Shown piece after piece: positions 23,141-35,404 of a stretch of 64,000 bases of DNA (positions are counted from its first letter, which is position 1; each line of letters begins with the position of its first letter). Below the pieces are notes generated by a model. The model did no database searches. It worked only from the letters and a program-made list of their open reading frames with translations, and was not told the DNA's origin. The position numbers and the translations under genes were made by a program. Source of the stretch: Hermodice carunculata (taxonomy: Eukaryota; Annelida; Polychaeta; Eunicida; Amphinomidae); assembly GCA_964020975.1 (NCBI GenBank), contig OZ026615.1:28204222-28268221 (forward strand). Direction: 5' to 3'.

Positions 23141-24248
23141 ACATACGAAAAGAAAATATAGAATTACAACGAGTAATGAAATACACATACAAACATCACA
23201 GGATTATATGGTAACAAGGTCATACATGAAGACAAGCATCACATCAAGAAGACAGACAGTAAAGAGTATAAAATGAATGAGTTTTAAATCAGTTCTGCTG
23301 CCCTGGTCCTGGCACATGTATTTCTCTCATCCTTACCTGCTATCTATGACTAATTTCATTGTTCCACTCTTATGAAACTCTCACATCAAGTTGTCCTTCC
23401 CTCAATCCTTACGTGACCAAAAGCAGCAGTATGTCAAATGTCATATGCCTCAATGATGTCAGTGATTTTCATCTCTTAAAGACCAGTTTTAATGAGAAGT
23501 GATATTCGTGGACGACACTTGCATGTTATTAGGTTCTTGTGACAGCATTGCCTTGATGACAGGTATTCTGGGCAGAGCCCAGGCATCACATGCAAATTAC
23601 CAACACACACCATATCAGCCTTCCCTGCCTCCACCCAAGGGGAACAGCATCAACAGTAGACATACATGGATGGCTGAGGATTTTCTCTTATTTTACCCTG
23701 ACCTTTAATTAGCTTTTTAAAAGCATGGTGATTATTCCCTGTTTTAAAAGATTTTGCATATGACCTTTTTGACTGTCTTGCTTACCTATTTGCTTGCATG
23801 TATGCACCCGACATTGCCTGTGATCTATATCCTCCATCAGCATGGTGTTGTGAGATATTTTTCAAACATAATAATTTCTCAAACCTGGACCTTTAAATTT
23901 ACTGTGACACACACAAGGAGGTCAATCAGGAAACAATTTAGTCGATCAAAGGTGAAAATTTTGCAAACTTTTGAACAATTTTAACACAAAAAGACTCGAT
24001 CATTGTTGTAATTTACTACATCTAATACAAATTTTATCATGTCCCATTGAAATCTGTCGCAAATTACTTTTATTTTTGCATTTCTTTTCTCCCTAAGGTG
24101 AAAATGGAAAACCATAAGCCCTCAACATGCAGCTGAACGGCGCCATCTGTCCACAAGTTCTCAAGCCGCAAGCACGAAATTAAATGTTCATAACTGGTAC
24201 ACCCACCTTAAACCTCTGCCGTATACCATGACTGAAATGGATAACTAC

Positions 24249-24341
24249 CTGAGTAAGGGGCGCCCTGGCAGACCAGCAGGATCTGTGAATGCTCGCTCTA
24301 GGTATATTAACTTGTCGTTGAGACGACGGAGCAATACTGGG
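24249..24341 (-). CDS. FOLH1-like: peptidase exon q
   Basis: 93 nt, phase 2 to 2. Acceptor CTTGTGCAG, donor GTAGTTATCC. It encodes [20 protein letters not shown] then [10 protein letters not shown], matching the conserved PIVLRMMNDQLMFLERAFID and PLGLPDRPFY of human FOLH1. Confidence 0.96.
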
Positions 24342-25027
24342 CTGCACAAGATAACAACAGAATTAAAACTTTTGTCGTTTAAATGTGCGAATGTAAATTC
24401 AAGTCTTGTCTTTTTGTTCACTTTGAAAAATACAGGAGTCAAACACTTTCTTTATTTGAAAGGTATTGCAAAATTTACATCTTTCCTATGTGTAAGAAAA
24501 TACAAACCTTTACAACAGCAAAACAAGCCAAAAAACTTTACTTCCAGATTGAGGACTACAGAAGCTGACACACATACTTTTTTCACCAAGTTTAATAGAC
24601 CAATGATGATTTGGTTATGGCTGAACTATACAACAATCCAAAATTGCTTTTCACTAAATATACTGTAAATTGCTTTAATCTTATTTTCGCATATTTCGCT
24701 GATGGCAAAAAACTGTAAAAATAAAAACACAGTGAAATAGTATTTTAACATTGTTAGAGTAGGAATTATGTCCAAAACAGTGAAATTAAAACTACAATGA
24801 AATGTACAAATACAAAAACAGTGAAAATTTATACACGGAAAAATAAAGCAATTTATAATTTCTGGAATTCAGGTCTCCACAAACTTCAAATATTATCAAT
24901 GGATAAAAGAAAAGTATTACATGTATTGCATCTAAACAGAGGATATACCCCAAGGATCATTCTTAAGGGGGAACACTGTAGAAATAAACTGATCTCTTTC
25001 TGCCATCTTCACAGAATGAATACTTAC

Positions 25028-25109
25028 TCCTTTTTGTCTGCTTTGTCCAAGTTTTGGTGAAACATCTTGGACATACTGCTAAAATGTTCTGCTGCCCTTT
25101 TCAGTGGTG
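25028..25109 (-). CDS. FOLH1-like: peptidase exon p
   Basis: 82 nt, starting with two bases of a split codon (phase 1) and ending in phase 2. Acceptor TTAATTGTAG, donor GTAAGTATTC. It encodes PLKRAAEHFSSMSKMFHQNL then DKADKK, matching [20 protein letters not shown] and QDFDKS. Exon n ends in phase 0, so a small exon (length 1 modulo 3, perhaps about 25-40 nt, encoding the equivalent of human QEMKTYSVSFD) must lie between. Confidence 0.9.
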
Positions 25110-25242
25110 CTACAATTAAGGAAACACATATTAATTATATAAGAATGCAAAAAGTGGGCATGGTAATTGAAACTCATACAAATTGTACATACATATATAT
25201 ATATAAATACAGCCTCTGTCAAAATTCTCCAGAAGAACGTGT

Positions 25243-25395
25243 GCAATATGGACAATAGTACTTCCATATTTAAATAGGTCAGACAGTGACACTGTGACAG
25301 GTCTAAGCTTATGGAGTGTAAAGAGTTTGGACTGCAGAACAGGGTAACGACTACCAAGAAGTGGTGCTGGACAGAAAGACACAAATACAATGTGC
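25243..25395. repeat. dispersed repeat, copy 1
   Basis: CAATATGGACAATAGTACTT, GAGTGTAAAGAGTTTGGACT and GACAGAAAGACACAAATA are shared with 35714-35872 in the same orientation and order. Family unknown. Confidence 0.7.
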
Positions 25396-28040
25396 ATGTA
25401 TATGTCCATATTATACCACAATTAAACCCAACATACATGTAAATGTATATGTAAATGAAATTATCCTAATATAAAGGCAGTGTGTAATTCCTATTGTGGT
25501 ACATGATATAATTATGCAGATACATGTAAATGTATTTCTTGAGAGTGTCCAGCAATTTTATGTTTCAAATTGTTACCTGTTTTGTTGATTCTAACTCTGT
25601 ACAGACCAACACAGAGAAAAATGTCTATGGGCTCAAGGTCTTATCCAACTGCCTCTGGTGAAATTATTTTTAGTTCATGTTGCAGAAATTCTATATTGTT
25701 ACAGCACATCATGACATGCTTAAGTCCATGTTCTAGAACCTGCAGTCTGCTACAGGTCTACAGTATGTATACATGTACATTTACATGCCCTATGAGTGCT
25801 CATGTTGTATAAATCAACCCCCCCCCCCCCATCTTTTGTGGCTTAGATAAATCTTAGAAAAACTAGAACAGCCATCACTGACTGACTGGATACACTGCAC
25901 TTTGCACACATGTGGGTCCAGTGACCTTGAAAATGGAGTTAAGGTCACCAAAATGTAATCAGGTCAACAAATAATATCAAGGTACAATGGAGGTGAATTT
26001 GCTTTGATGTGACCAGTGAATCATGAGATATTTTGTTTGCAAGGATTCTGCAACAGACAAGCTAAAATTAGTATATCCCCCCAACTACATTTGTGAGGGT
26101 GTAATTACAATATTTCAGATTTAAAAGCATTTTTTGCTCTTAAGGACCCACATGTAGGTCCCCAGTGGAACTTAATACATGTATCACTCTTAATTTTCTC
26201 AGTACTCGTTATGAAGAATCTCTGGACAGTTGAAGAGGGGTTAATGATGCCAAGCATATGTGAACATGTTTCAATAGACCCTATTTCAGCAGAGCTAATA
26301 CTTTGTAGACCAAAGAAATTTCCCAGGGGATTTTTCATGATGCCAAGACCTATTCATTGCATGCAGCAGATGAATGTCTTGACAAAGACACTGTGTACTA
26401 AAGCATTCAATCTGAAGTTTTGAGATGGGGATATACAGTGAGCATATGATCCCCATGTGTGGACATCAAAAGTGGGCAAATGAAACTACTTCCTTAATTG
26501 AAAGGCAATCAAATGACAACAGTATTCATTCAGATGTGCTGCAAGCTTCAGCAGGCTATAGGTTGGCATACATACTGTCAAAGTTCAAAGAAAATTGACA
26601 ATTTTTTTTTCCAGTCTACATCAACAAACATGTGGCTTGATGCTGTCAGGTCTACTTCTATGCAAGAAGTCTTAGTTGTGACAGTGTCATCTTTGGAATT
26701 TTATACTAGGCCTCTAGCATGTTTATCATGCCTACTGCCAATAGGCTACTTCCACATATAGCACACCATTTACAGCATTGCAAGCTGCATTTGGCCTCCA
26801 CAGGTTAAATGTTCCTGTATGAGGACAATATGTTCAACAGCTAGCCTGTCAGTTTTGTATACACCCAGGCCTATTTCCAAATATGCCTGGGTACAAGGCC
26901 TGGGTCTTGTGTGAATCCCTCTGATAGAGAAAGGACATGTACAACCAACAGACTTTAAGGCACACTGGTGGCCAGTGTAGGGCCCTTGATAGCACCATAA
27001 GAGGCAGGACAAACTGAAACAGACAACGTAAAGACCAGACACAGACAGATATAGTGGCAGTGCATGGGTTTCAATTAAAAAGAAAAAACCTAAATCTAGA
27101 CTTCAGTTTAATACGGTCTATGCAAGTTCACCAAACGGGAAAACCCCAGCAGTTGTCCCATAACGAAAGCGAGGCATGCAGGCTGATTTTTTGCTACCAG
27201 ATGGCGCGCTGTGCATCTTCTCAAAAGTGGCCACGATAATGCATGACGGCTGACACTAATCTTGTTCGTGTCAACATGAACAGAAAAGCAGGAAATGGAC
27301 CAAATACAGGAGGTGTATAGAAGTTTACCACTGTAGATCATTGGCGTAGGGATCCCAGTACTCAGTACAGAAAGCATTGATAGTTAGAACATTGAGTGAC
27401 AAGGCGAATTATCATGGTAAACGGACACTGACTGTTGTGTTGTGGGCTGTAATGTTGATACCAGGAAGAAACGTCAAACTGATAAATATCAAAAATAAAA
27501 GTGCCGCTTTATTCCTTCCATCAACTGATATTCCTTTGTTTTTCAAATACTTTTTCAGCCACCCTAGATTCTGTCTTTTGAAGAAATCATGGTCTGTGTA
27601 TCACTCCTCGTTACTTGCTGTATTCAGTAACGCTGCAGCCTGTGCGGTAAGACGGAGTGGCCCGTAAATTACCCAGAAACCTGTGTGCGCCTGGCTCTGA
27701 CATTGGAATCTCCGCTGGTGGACTTATGCATAGACCATATTGTCATGCCAACGTTGAATAGCATAAAACCACAAAGATAAACTATTAGGCATTTCAGTGC
27801 AAAGCCTTGACTAAGGGATCCACCTTTGTACATATAAGCGTGGTGCCTGTGACCTTGAAAAGGAGGTTAAGATCACCAAAATGTAATTCAGTGAAGAAAT
27901 TGTGTCAAGGTACAAATGAGGTAAATTTGAGTTTCAGGGCAAAAAGACTTGACATATCTTGTTGAAAAAGAAATGGTGGATGGACGGACAACCCCAAAAC
28001 ATAAAGGTTCTCCCTTGGGATGGACCAACGAAAACACTAA

Positions 28041-28049
28041 ATATAAATA

Positions 28050-28108
<59 letters not shown>
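28041..28108. repeat. (AT)n microsatellite
   Basis: Dinucleotide run in the intron between exons n and p. Confidence 0.95.
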
Positions 28109-28110
<2 letters not shown>

Positions 28111-28164
28111 TGCTTTGATATGATTCAAGTTAAAACAAAGGACCACCAAATTCCCTTAATAATC

Positions 28165-28545
28165 AGAGATTGCTAGATCTATGCCCTCCCCCAGTTCTGT
28201 GAACTTGGGATTTGAGTCAAGGTGATCCATCTTCGAACTTGCCTCAGACCCTATGTAGGATTTAAACAATGTGCAATAAGAAAGGTCTATGTTAAAGACT
28301 TTTCAACTTATTGTGTGAAAATCAAATTCACTAAAATGGCTCTGTGGCCTTGGGAATCTGGTCAAGGTCACCCGTCTTCAAGCTTGTCCAAGACCTTATT
28401 CAGGACTATAAGCGTGTACAATATGAAAGGCCTAAACAAAAAACTTTTTGAGTTATCGCATGTAAACTGTTAGTCCAAACATACACACATGGACAAAGTA
28501 ATTGCTATAAGCCCCTCCTCCTTTGGAGGGGGTGGCATAATTAAG
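28165..28545 (+). mobile_element. short tandem-core element with CCCC/GGGG terminal hairpin
   Basis: It starts near GATTGCTAGATCTATGCCC, holds two ~145-bp monomers containing AAAATGGCTCTGTGGCCTTG and GGTCAAGGTCACC, and ends GCTATAAGCCCCTCCTCC then TTTGGAGGGGG...GGCATAATT. The longer relative is 59449-60668. Confidence 0.6.
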
Positions 28546-28630
28546 TAATGAAATATTTACAAGAAAAACAAAAGCTGTGCACAGCAAACTTCTGCTAGAA
28601 CTCACCCAACGAAATGCCACGTGACCTTAC

Positions 28631-28858
28631 TTTGCTGCCATATTGTTCCTCCACATGGTTGACAAAGCCCTGTATTGACTCAGCATATCCCTCAGCATCT
28701 AGGGGCAGAACATACTCATCTGACAGCATGCGGACCATCTCGCCCCACACCTGTCCCACTGCTCCAAACCGTCTAAATGTTGGGTCCAGTGACTGTATGA
28801 CTGAGAACGTCTCATAAGCAGAGTGGTAGAGGGGATAAGAGGATATGCCTAGGGATTG
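28631..28858 (-). CDS. FOLH1-like: peptidase exon n (ligand H553)
   Basis: 228 nt, phase 0 to 0. Acceptor GCATTTTAG, donor GTAAGGTCAC. It encodes QSLGISSYPLYHSAYETFSV, then FGAVGQVWGEMVRMLSDEYV, LPLDAEGYAESI and ends EEQYGSK. The Y-H of PLYHS are Y552 and H553 (zinc ligand). LSD(E)YVLPLD matches LANSIVLPFD at the start of the helical domain. Confidence 0.96.
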
Positions 28859-29065
28859 CTAAAATGCAGGGAAAATTCAACATAATACTCTATGAAGTGC
28901 ACAGGAAATATAGTTTTCTCTATTTTTTTCTAACATTTAAGAAAATCTGTTTAAATATATACAGGTTTTAGTGGATAAGTGTAAATCATGTGAAATATAT
29001 TTACAGTTATGAGCATAAAAACCACATGCAATGCTTGGTAAGTGACCTCAGCTAACCATGGTTTT

Positions 29066-29308
29066 TTAACCCTTTCTTGGTCTGAATAACACTGGAGTCA
29101 AAATCTTTCCTTGGCACAGGTTGAGATCAATGTACCCACCCTATGTCAAAGAAAGCTATTGACCTGTGGCATGCCATCATGTTAGGACTCCATATCTACA
29201 GTTTTCAGCAAAATGGCTTCAATTAATATGAAATTTAAGTAAAAGCATTAAAGCTGATGACAATTTATATTCAGGTCCTTTTGAGCACTTTGATTGGCAA
29301 AGGGTCAA
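29066..29308. mobile_element. TTAA-type MITE
   Basis: TTAACCCTTTCTTGGTC at the left and GGCAAAGGGTCAA at the right (TTAA decayed to TCAA). It contains AAATCTTTCCTTGGCACAGG and GAAAGCTATTGACC. Confidence 0.6.
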
Positions 29309-30132
29309 TCTCATTCTGTACTGGTAGCAGTTTTTCCCTGATATTTAGAGGCAATTACTATTGAAAGTATTAAGAAAAAAGAAGCTTTCTAGTCTAATGT
29401 CAGAGTAGCTGTTGCATCACAACTTCCAGGCAAGGTAAAAACAATTAACTGACTGGTGCCTGAATAGCTGAGTATATGACATAAGTCAAATCTATGAAAA
29501 AAAAACCCCTCCACAATATGCATTCACAAAATTGACTACAAATGAGCTTATATTACATTCTGTTGCCCCCTAAACCTTTAGATCAAGGTCATCCAGGTTG
29601 TGTAGAAGCTGCAGTCAACTGTCTTCATTTTATAAGTATAGCAGACCTGTCAACTCACATGCACCCTGTGTGTGTCACATGCATTAGCAGTCTGATTTAC
29701 AATGGAGTTCTATTATAACTTCCCTAAATTTACTCATTTTTATCTTACACATAAAATTTCTGTAAAGTTGGAAAGCCTGGTATGGTCACTTTGATGATGT
29801 CCCCAGCTGGACAGATATGGGTGATACATGGGCAAACAGGACACTCCAGTACTGTATGTGTCAAGGGTAACAGTGACACATCGTATTTTATGTGACTATA
29901 CAGAAGAACAGACAGGAGTCACAAATACACATAAACATCTACAAGGGCAGAGTGTATGCTGTGGTTGGAGTTTTCTTGGAAAATAAATAAATAACAATGA
30001 CATCTGGCCTGCTGAGGTTGGAGGAATCAGTCAAACTGCAGGTCATCAACTTTGAATTACATGCCAATGTGCATTAATTGTCAAAATGTGTGCATAATGA
30101 TTCTGCATAAAAATAATATAAAACAATCTTAC

Positions 30133-30220
30133 GCTGTAGGTGAAGCTGTGATCTGTAGCTGGTAAACCCACAAGTTGTATAAAAGGTGCAAAGTCACTAC
30201 CAGAGCCTGGTAAACTGATC
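30133..30220 (-). CDS. FOLH1-like: peptidase exon m (S1 pocket)
   Basis: 88 nt, phase 2 to 0. Acceptor TATTTCAG, donor GTAAGATTG. It encodes ISLPGSGSDFAPFIQLVGLP then ATDHSFTYS. This equals human [25 protein letters not shown]. N519 becomes S and the arginines of GRARY (534, 536) are lost. GSDFAPF closely matches NAALADL1 GSDYAPF. Confidence 0.95.
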
Positions 30221-31279
30221 CTGAAATATATATACACAGATTGAACTACATGTATATACATGTACAACACTAATACCTCCATGACAGAAGAACAACACTG
30301 TCCTTTAACCCCATTCCCCTGAAATATTAACTGGCCCAAATACCTGTATGTCATCTACTTCATCTACTTTTTTTTTTTTTGTTTTGTTTTTTATTTATTT
30401 ATTTTTTGAGTTTCTTATTGTTACAAAGTATTAATACCGTGGGTCTTGCACATAATGCTTTTAGTTCACCTGAGGCAATTCAGCTGCTCTCCCAAGTGCA
30501 TGTTGAGTGCCTTGTTTCAGGAAAGTTGTTTTCAGTATTAATCTGGGGGTAGGTTAAAAGTACAAGTAATCTCTTCAAAATTGCATGTTTAGGATAGTAT
30601 TTAGTGTCTTTCGTGAGGACAAAACTACACTTCTCTTCTCAGAGAATGATTAAGGTGACCTAATCTTTTTTACATGTCTTAAAATGATTCAAAGAATTAT
30701 CTCGGCTCTGATTTCATGAAATTAAAGGCAACTGGAACAGGCTGATTTTCCGACAGAAAATCAGGTGTCTCCCCATGCGCCCTTACTATTGTCACCCTTA
30801 TTTTTATAAATAGGCATACCGATTCCAATGATCTACAGATATGGTGAAGGTACACTCTTTATTGACAGTTCAAAGCGTTGATTTTTGATGAAATGCCCAC
30901 GTGACCTTGAAAAATAGGTCAAGGTCATACATCTGCAGTTACAAGCAAGGTATTATAAAAGTCTTACATAGAAACATAATCACACAAAATGTCAACCTCT
31001 TTAAGACAAATTTTTCTTGAGTACATGTCCAATGATTTTCAAAAATGGCAATGTGACCATGAAAATAGGTCAAGGTCACCCATCTACAATCCCAACCTAG
31101 TTCATATTATGGTACATAACCATGCCAAATTTCAACCTCCTAAAGTCAAATCCTTGCAGAGTTATTGCGGCCGCGTCGATTTTACATGAAATGCCCACGT
31201 GACCTTGAAAACTATGTCAAGGTCACCCATCTGCAATCCCAAGCAAGGTTTTATATAGGAACATCTTCACATAAAATTT

Positions 31280-32452
31280 CAAAAAATTCAAGTTGACATA
31301 GCTGTATTAGACTTTAGCAAGGCCTTTGATACCGTACCCCATGAAATACTCTTAAACAAGCTTCAGCATTACGGTATCAAAGGCCCTATACATAAATGGA
31401 TTACCAACTTTCTTAAGAATAGAGACCAACAAGTGGTAGTTGACGGAGAACACTCAGACTCGGTACATGTAGATTCCGGTGTTCCTCAGGGAACGGTCCT
31501 TGGACCAATTCTGTTTTTGCTACATATAAACGATCTCCCGGATAATGTTACATGTACATCACATGTACGTTTATTTGCAGATGATTGTTTACTATACAGG
31601 CCTATTAAAAACCATAATGACCAACACATGCTACAAAAAGACCTTGACTCCCTTACCGCTTGGTGCGATAAGTGGGGCATGAGATTTAACGCCAGCAAAT
31701 GTGAAGTCATGAGGCTGTCGAGATCAAGAACACCATTTTTGAAAACATACTCAATTAGTAACCAATCTCTTCAAGAAGTCTCATCTGCTAAATACCTCGG
31801 TATAACAATCTCGGATACGCTCGAATGGTCAAATCATGTATCAAATGTCTGTAAGAAAGCTAATTCTACTTTATCATTCCTACGTAGGAACTTGAGTCAT
31901 TGTCCTCCTAAGTTGAGAGAAACTGCATATTTTTCACTGATACGTTCAGTGCTAGAATATAGTTCATCAGTATGGGACCCTTACATTGATAACGATATTA
32001 AAGCCTTGGAAAGGATCCAGAGGCAAGCAGCTCGCTTTGTAAAACAAGACTATGGACGCACCAGCAGTGTAACCGCTATGTTGGCCGACCTAGGTTGGCA
32101 CGATCTCTCAGATCGCAGGAAGGACATACGTTTGACTCTCTTCTATAAAATTGTGAATCAGCTGGTAGCTGTTCCGACAGAAAATATATTAATACCTGCA
32201 GACTCAAGAACCAGAACAAAACATAATTTTAAGTTCCGAGCTATTCAATCAGCAAGTTCAGTTTTTAGACAATCTTTCTTTGTAAATACAATTAACCAAT
32301 GGAACAATCTTGACCAGAACATTGCGGATAGCCCGAGCCTGTCATTATTTAAGGGTCGTCTTAAGACACACTCTGACTAGTTAGTATAAAGTACACTCTC
32401 TCCATTGGCGAGATACTCCCTTAGGGAGGTTGGCCAATTATTATACAGATAG
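31280..32452 (+). mobile_element. 5'-truncated CR1/Jockey-type LINE
   Basis: An open frame from 31283 to the TAG at 32380 encodes the C-terminal half of a reverse transcriptase: VDIAVLDFSKAFDTVPHE, DSGVPQGTVLGPILFLLHIN, then LFADDCLLYR (catalytic FADD), KYLGITISDTLEW and YSSSVWDPY. No stop interrupts it, so the insertion is fairly young. The 3' UTR is about 70 bases. The left flank ends ATAAAATTTCAA and the right flank resumes AACTTCCCAAGTC, which join into an uninterrupted monomer as in 32884-32915. It is antisense to the peptidase gene. Confidence 0.9.
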
Positions 32453-33345
32453 AACTTCCCAAGTCAAATCTTTCTTGAGTTATCATTTCCACATTGATTT
32501 TAGACAAAATGCCCACATGACCTTGAAAAATAGGTCAAGGTTATACATCTGCAGTCACAAGCAAGGTCTTATAAAAGTGTTACATAGAAACATAATCACA
32601 CAAAATGTCAACCTCTTTAAGTCAAATCTTTCTCGAGTGCGTGTCCAATGATTTTTAAAAATGACAATGTGACCTTGAAAATAGGTCAAGGTCACCCATC
32701 TACAATCCCAACCTAGTTCATATTATGGTACATAATCATGCCAAATTTCAACTTCCTAAAGTCAAATCCTTGCAAAGTTATTGCGGCTGCGTCGATTTTA
32801 CGTGACATGCCCACGTGACCTTGAAAACTATGTCAAGGTCATCCATCTGCAATCCCAAGCAAGGTCTTATATAGGAACATCTTCGCATAAAATTTCAACT
32901 TCCCAAGTCAAATCTTTCTTGAGTTATCATTTCCACATTGATTTTAAATGAAATGCCCACATGACCTTGAAAAATAGGTCAAGGTTATACATCTGCAGTC
33001 ACAAGCAAGGTCTTATAAAAGTCTTTCACAGAAACATAATCACACAAAATGTCAACCTCTTTAAGTCAAATCTTTCTCGAGTGCATGTCCAATGATTTTT
33101 AAAAATGGCACTGTGACCTTGAAGATTGGTCAAGGTGACCCATCTACAATCCCAAGCTAGTTCATATTATGGTACATAATCATGCAAAATTTTGACCTCC
33201 TAAGTCAAATCCTTGCAGAGTTATTGCAGCCGCGTCGCTTTTACATGACATGCCCATGTGACCTTGATTTTCACCAAAAAAAATGTCAACTTCCCACGTC
33301 AAATCTTTCTTGAGTTATCGCATACGCAATGCACGCAACAATGTG

Positions 33346-33411
33346 TAGAAGAAGAAGAAGAAGAAGAAGAAGAAGAAGAAGAAGAAGAAGAAGAAGAAGA
33401 AGAAGAAGAAG
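33346..33411. repeat. (GAA)n microsatellite
   Basis: About 21 GAA units between the tandem core and the terminal hairpin. Poly-Glu and poly-Leu ORFs here are artefacts. Confidence 0.95.
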
Positions 33412-34121
33412 CGGAAGAAATTGACGCAAAAACAACATGTCCCCCCATTGCACCGGGGGAGACATAATTACTGGATTGCTGAGAATATGTTCCCAGACAA
33501 CATGGTGTATTATAATTGCTACAAAGTACACAGCTGTTTCTCTATCTCAAACAAGCTTAAGGTACCTGTAATCCGTCACAAACTCACAGAATTTGTGATC
33601 TTGTCAATGTCATCCATATAAAACATCCCATTCAGCTTGTGTCATACCAGAGCTGTTACTCAAATTGTTCTTGCTTAAGTTTTCTTCTACAAACTAAATG
33701 CACAAAAGTTGATCTGTGACCTTGCGAATATGCCAAGGTCAGCAACTGTTATGTATATATACTCAGAACAAAGCTCTATACAGGACCACCATCATGTGCC
33801 ACATCTGTCATCAGTGATCTGACTTGGCCGATTCTCATGCTATCACCCTGCAATTAAATTCATAAAAGGTAGTATGTGACCTTGGGAATTCGGGCAAAGT
33901 CACCCCTCTACAATCCCAACCAAAACCTTACAGCAGGACCTTCTAAGTCACAGTTAATGCTGTGGGTAATTTAACTTAATGAAGCAACAGCATCAAGTTA
34001 TCCCAATAACTTCCCCATGTAGAAATGAAAGCTTTTATTTTCTTTGGGTTGGGTGCATCATGCAAGTAGAGAAACATACAATTTTTAACCAAGTCATCAC
34101 ACTCCTATTGGAGGCACTTAC

Positions 34122-34213
34122 TTTGGCTGGGTTGGACTTGCAGCTGGATTCTGTGGTGCTTTCACTCTCCACGTGTCATATATGGTTTGTGTAGGGTCTA
34201 CTGGGTCAGGCAC
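34122..34213 (-). CDS. FOLH1-like: peptidase exon l
   Basis: 92 nt, phase 0 to 2. Acceptor TTTGTACAG, donor GTAAGTGCC. It encodes VPDPVDPTQTIYDTWRVKAP then QNPAASPTQPK, matching the human [20 protein letters not shown] region. The human stretch EFSGMPRIS after it is represented by a proline-rich linker. Confidence 0.88.
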
Positions 34214-34287
34214 CTGTACAAACATAAATAAGCAAGACCCCTGTATTGTTGAGCACAAACACATATTTCCATCCACACAATTAGGCT

Positions 34288-34466
34288 TTAACTCATTCCA
34301 TACTATGGTCACAGGCCTTTGTCAGTGGTTCTGGCACTGACTTAAGACGATAGGCAAGTTGATACTTGAATGAAAGCTCATTTCATGAAGAATTTAAGTA
34401 TGCAATTGTTATCCTAAATCTAGGAAAATATACGCAAATATCAGGGACTGGTATGGAATGAGTTAA
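34288..34466. mobile_element. MITE with perfect 16-bp TTAA-containing inverted ends
   Basis: TTAACTCATTCCATAC (34288-34303) and GTATGGAATGAGTTAA (34451-34466) are perfect inverted repeats. 179 bp, no coding capacity. Same TTAA logic as 14866-15079 but a distinct subfamily. Confidence 0.8.
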
Positions 34467-35404
34467 AAGAGAATTTTAATCATCTTGATTCAAGCAGCCT
34501 GTGCATTTCTGTTTGGTGCTTTTGACATAAAACATAGCTTTAGGAATAAGTGTGTGCAAGGAACTACATGTATACGCATGATAACAATGTATGTATAATG
34601 TTGAAAATCAAACCATGTTCTTTATTTTCATTTTGTCAGGACCTACATCTTCATTTGTATAATCAAAAATATAAATAAACTTATGGTTCCATCCTCTTGT
34701 TTGACCAATGGGAGCCTATAACTCTTGAGTTCTGCTGCTCTCATTTGACACATCAGCCAGGCATATGCCACGTAACAGTCTACACATTGAATGGTATAAT
34801 ACAATCAGGTTTAGTTAAGCAAGATGAAAATTTTGCCAGCACTCCCATCTCTTTTGGGGACAGTAAATGCCAAGAAACTTTTGTTTTCACACCTGCATCC
34901 TTATCTTAATCTCCTTTGCACAGATAACCATAAAAGCATGCCATGAAATAATATACATGTACAAACTGTATTCTTTATCTTAAAAATCTGTCTGGATTAC
35001 ATTTGATACAAATACTGCCAACTTTGCAAATGGTTAGTAATATAGTGTTAAAGATCTAACAATTCAAGGTTAAGAGACAACGTGAATCATTAAGTCAACT
35101 CATTCAACTGCTGAAGTCTGGCTGACTATGAATTGTTTTGAATGTTATGGCTATGAGAAACCAGACTGACATTCATGACATAACTGTTAGAGACTGCAAC
35201 AATTATGGCAAGCCGTTTTAGAATTTATCCAACAATTATACATATTGAAAATCTTTTTCACATATGTAAAATTCTCTTTACAATGTATGTGTAATCATCA
35301 TATATTCTATACATGTAAAAAAGATTTACACATAAGCAATTCTTTTATACATACATGTATGTGAAATAGTTTTACATATGCGTGAAATAAAACTTTTATT
35401 ATAC

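Larger units (their letters stand above)
30890..33468 (+). mobile_element. higher-order tandem array with 3' hairpin, split by a LINE
   Basis: Monomers of about 147-150 bp each carry GTGACCTTGAAAA...GGTCAAGGTCA. Three monomer types alternate 1-2-3: starts near 30890, 31037, 31187, then after the LINE near 32506, 32655, 32805, then 32946, 33098, 33245. The higher-order unit is about 440 bp and there are nearly three copies. The array ends in a (GAA)n tract (33346-33411) and a terminal hairpin ATGTCCCCCCATTGCACCGG then GGGAGACATAAT. It lies in the intron between exons m and l. It resembles Helentron-derived DINE-1/Pearl elements, which combine a tandem core, a microsatellite and a 3' hairpin. 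Confidence 0.75.

Noticed and set aside
25576-25595. Second micro-exon candidate with good acceptor (GGTCTGTACAG) and donor (GTAACAATT)
   Set aside because: Wrong length modulo 3 and a stop in the needed frame.
27317-27348. Possible micro-exon of the peptidase (ACTGAG acceptor, GTAAAC donor, peptide YWDPYANDLQ)
   Set aside because: Length 32 gives the wrong phase for exon p and the peptide does not resemble the expected region.
33258-33531. Poly-glutamate (plus) and poly-leucine (minus) ORFs
   Set aside because: Translation of the (GAA)n tract.
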